Shown here piece after piece: positions 63,907-64,000 of a stretch of 64,000 nucleotides of DNA (position 1 is its first letter; each line of letters opens with the position of its first letter). Both the position numbers and the translations under genes were made by a program. The DNA comes from Monosiga brevicollis MX1 (taxonomy: Eukaryota; Opisthokonta; Choanoflagellata; Craspedida; Salpingoecidae): the NCBI RefSeq assembly GCF_000002865.3, contig NW_001865041.1, forward strand, positions 1,471,850-1,535,849, in the 5' to 3' direction. The notes beneath the pieces are model-generated. The model had not been told where the DNA came from. It was given only the letters and a program-made list of their open reading frames with translations, and searched no databases.

Positions 63907-64000
63907 CTGGAATGAACGGTGCGGGCAAAGGAGCGAAACCGTATCAGCCGGAGTTTTGCGCAGTAGGAAGCGACAGGCAGGGTCGCAAACTAGCAGACAT

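Overview
This is a nuclear window from a unicellular relative of animals, most likely a choanoflagellate such as Monosiga brevicollis. The reasons are: compact genes on both strands with many short GT-AG introns (roughly 80-250 bases); about 50-55% GC in coding DNA; many long (GA)n and (GT)n microsatellites in introns and intergenic DNA; and a mix of animal-type modules (IPT/TIG repeats, PTB, SH3, PH-BTK zinc finger, EML-type WD arrays, torsin-cofactor-like protein) with protist-only architectures. The species call is an inference, not a match.

Layout. 1-2.9 kb (+): the end of a large IPT/TIG-repeat surface protein. 3.4-10.4 kb (-): one long multi-exon gene of unknown function. 10.4-12.5 kb: poorly coding DNA and a 50-N assembly gap whose right flank is a base-smeared copy of its left flank. 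12.85-16.0 kb (+): a secreted/membrane protein that joins a probable TULIP (BPI-like) lipid-binding ectodomain to two PqiA-like four-helix membrane domains; this is the most unusual gene here. 16.2-16.9 kb: AT-rich, LTR-like sequence. 17.1-28.8 kb (-): a full-length EML5/EML6 orthologue with three HELP/WD modules. 29.4-30.9 kb (+): a single-pass protein that resembles the torsin cofactor LAP1. 31.2-33.9 kb (-): an Irc3-like mitochondrial DEAH helicase. 34.5-36.8 kb (+): an SH3-PTB adaptor. 37.3-38.6 kb (-): a Cys-rich type I receptor-like protein whose tail has an NPxY motif. 40.5-41.4 kb (-): an intronless bacterial-type qorB/ytfG gene, probably acquired by horizontal transfer. 42.1-42.8 kb (+): NOP10. 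43.5-44.5 kb (-): a PH-BTK protein with no kinase. 46.2-52.8 kb (+): an ankyrin-MYND protein with a large Ala/Ser-rich C-terminus. 53.1-54.2 kb (-): EEF2KMT. 54.4-56.1 kb (+): a short-chain dehydrogenase. 56.5-56.9 kb (+): Kish/TMEM167. 57.1-59.5 kb (-): a cyclin. 60.1 kb to the window end (-): a CMTR2 cap methyltransferase with a G-patch built in, 5' end outside the window.

There is no operon logic. Several pairs are divergent with short shared promoter regions (EML/LAP1-like, IRC3/SH3-PTB, qorB/NOP10, EEF2KMT/SDR), and most others converge tail to tail. Themes that recur are RNA and translation machinery (NOP10, CMTR2, EEF2KMT), signalling adaptors (SH3-PTB, PH-BTK, Cys-rich receptor), and membrane or secretory biology (TULIP-PqiA, Kish, LAP1-like). 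Exon borders are read by eye from splice signals and frame continuity. They are firm where the exons add up to an intact frame (NOP10, Kish, SDR, LAP1-like, TULIP-PqiA, receptor) and approximate elsewhere.
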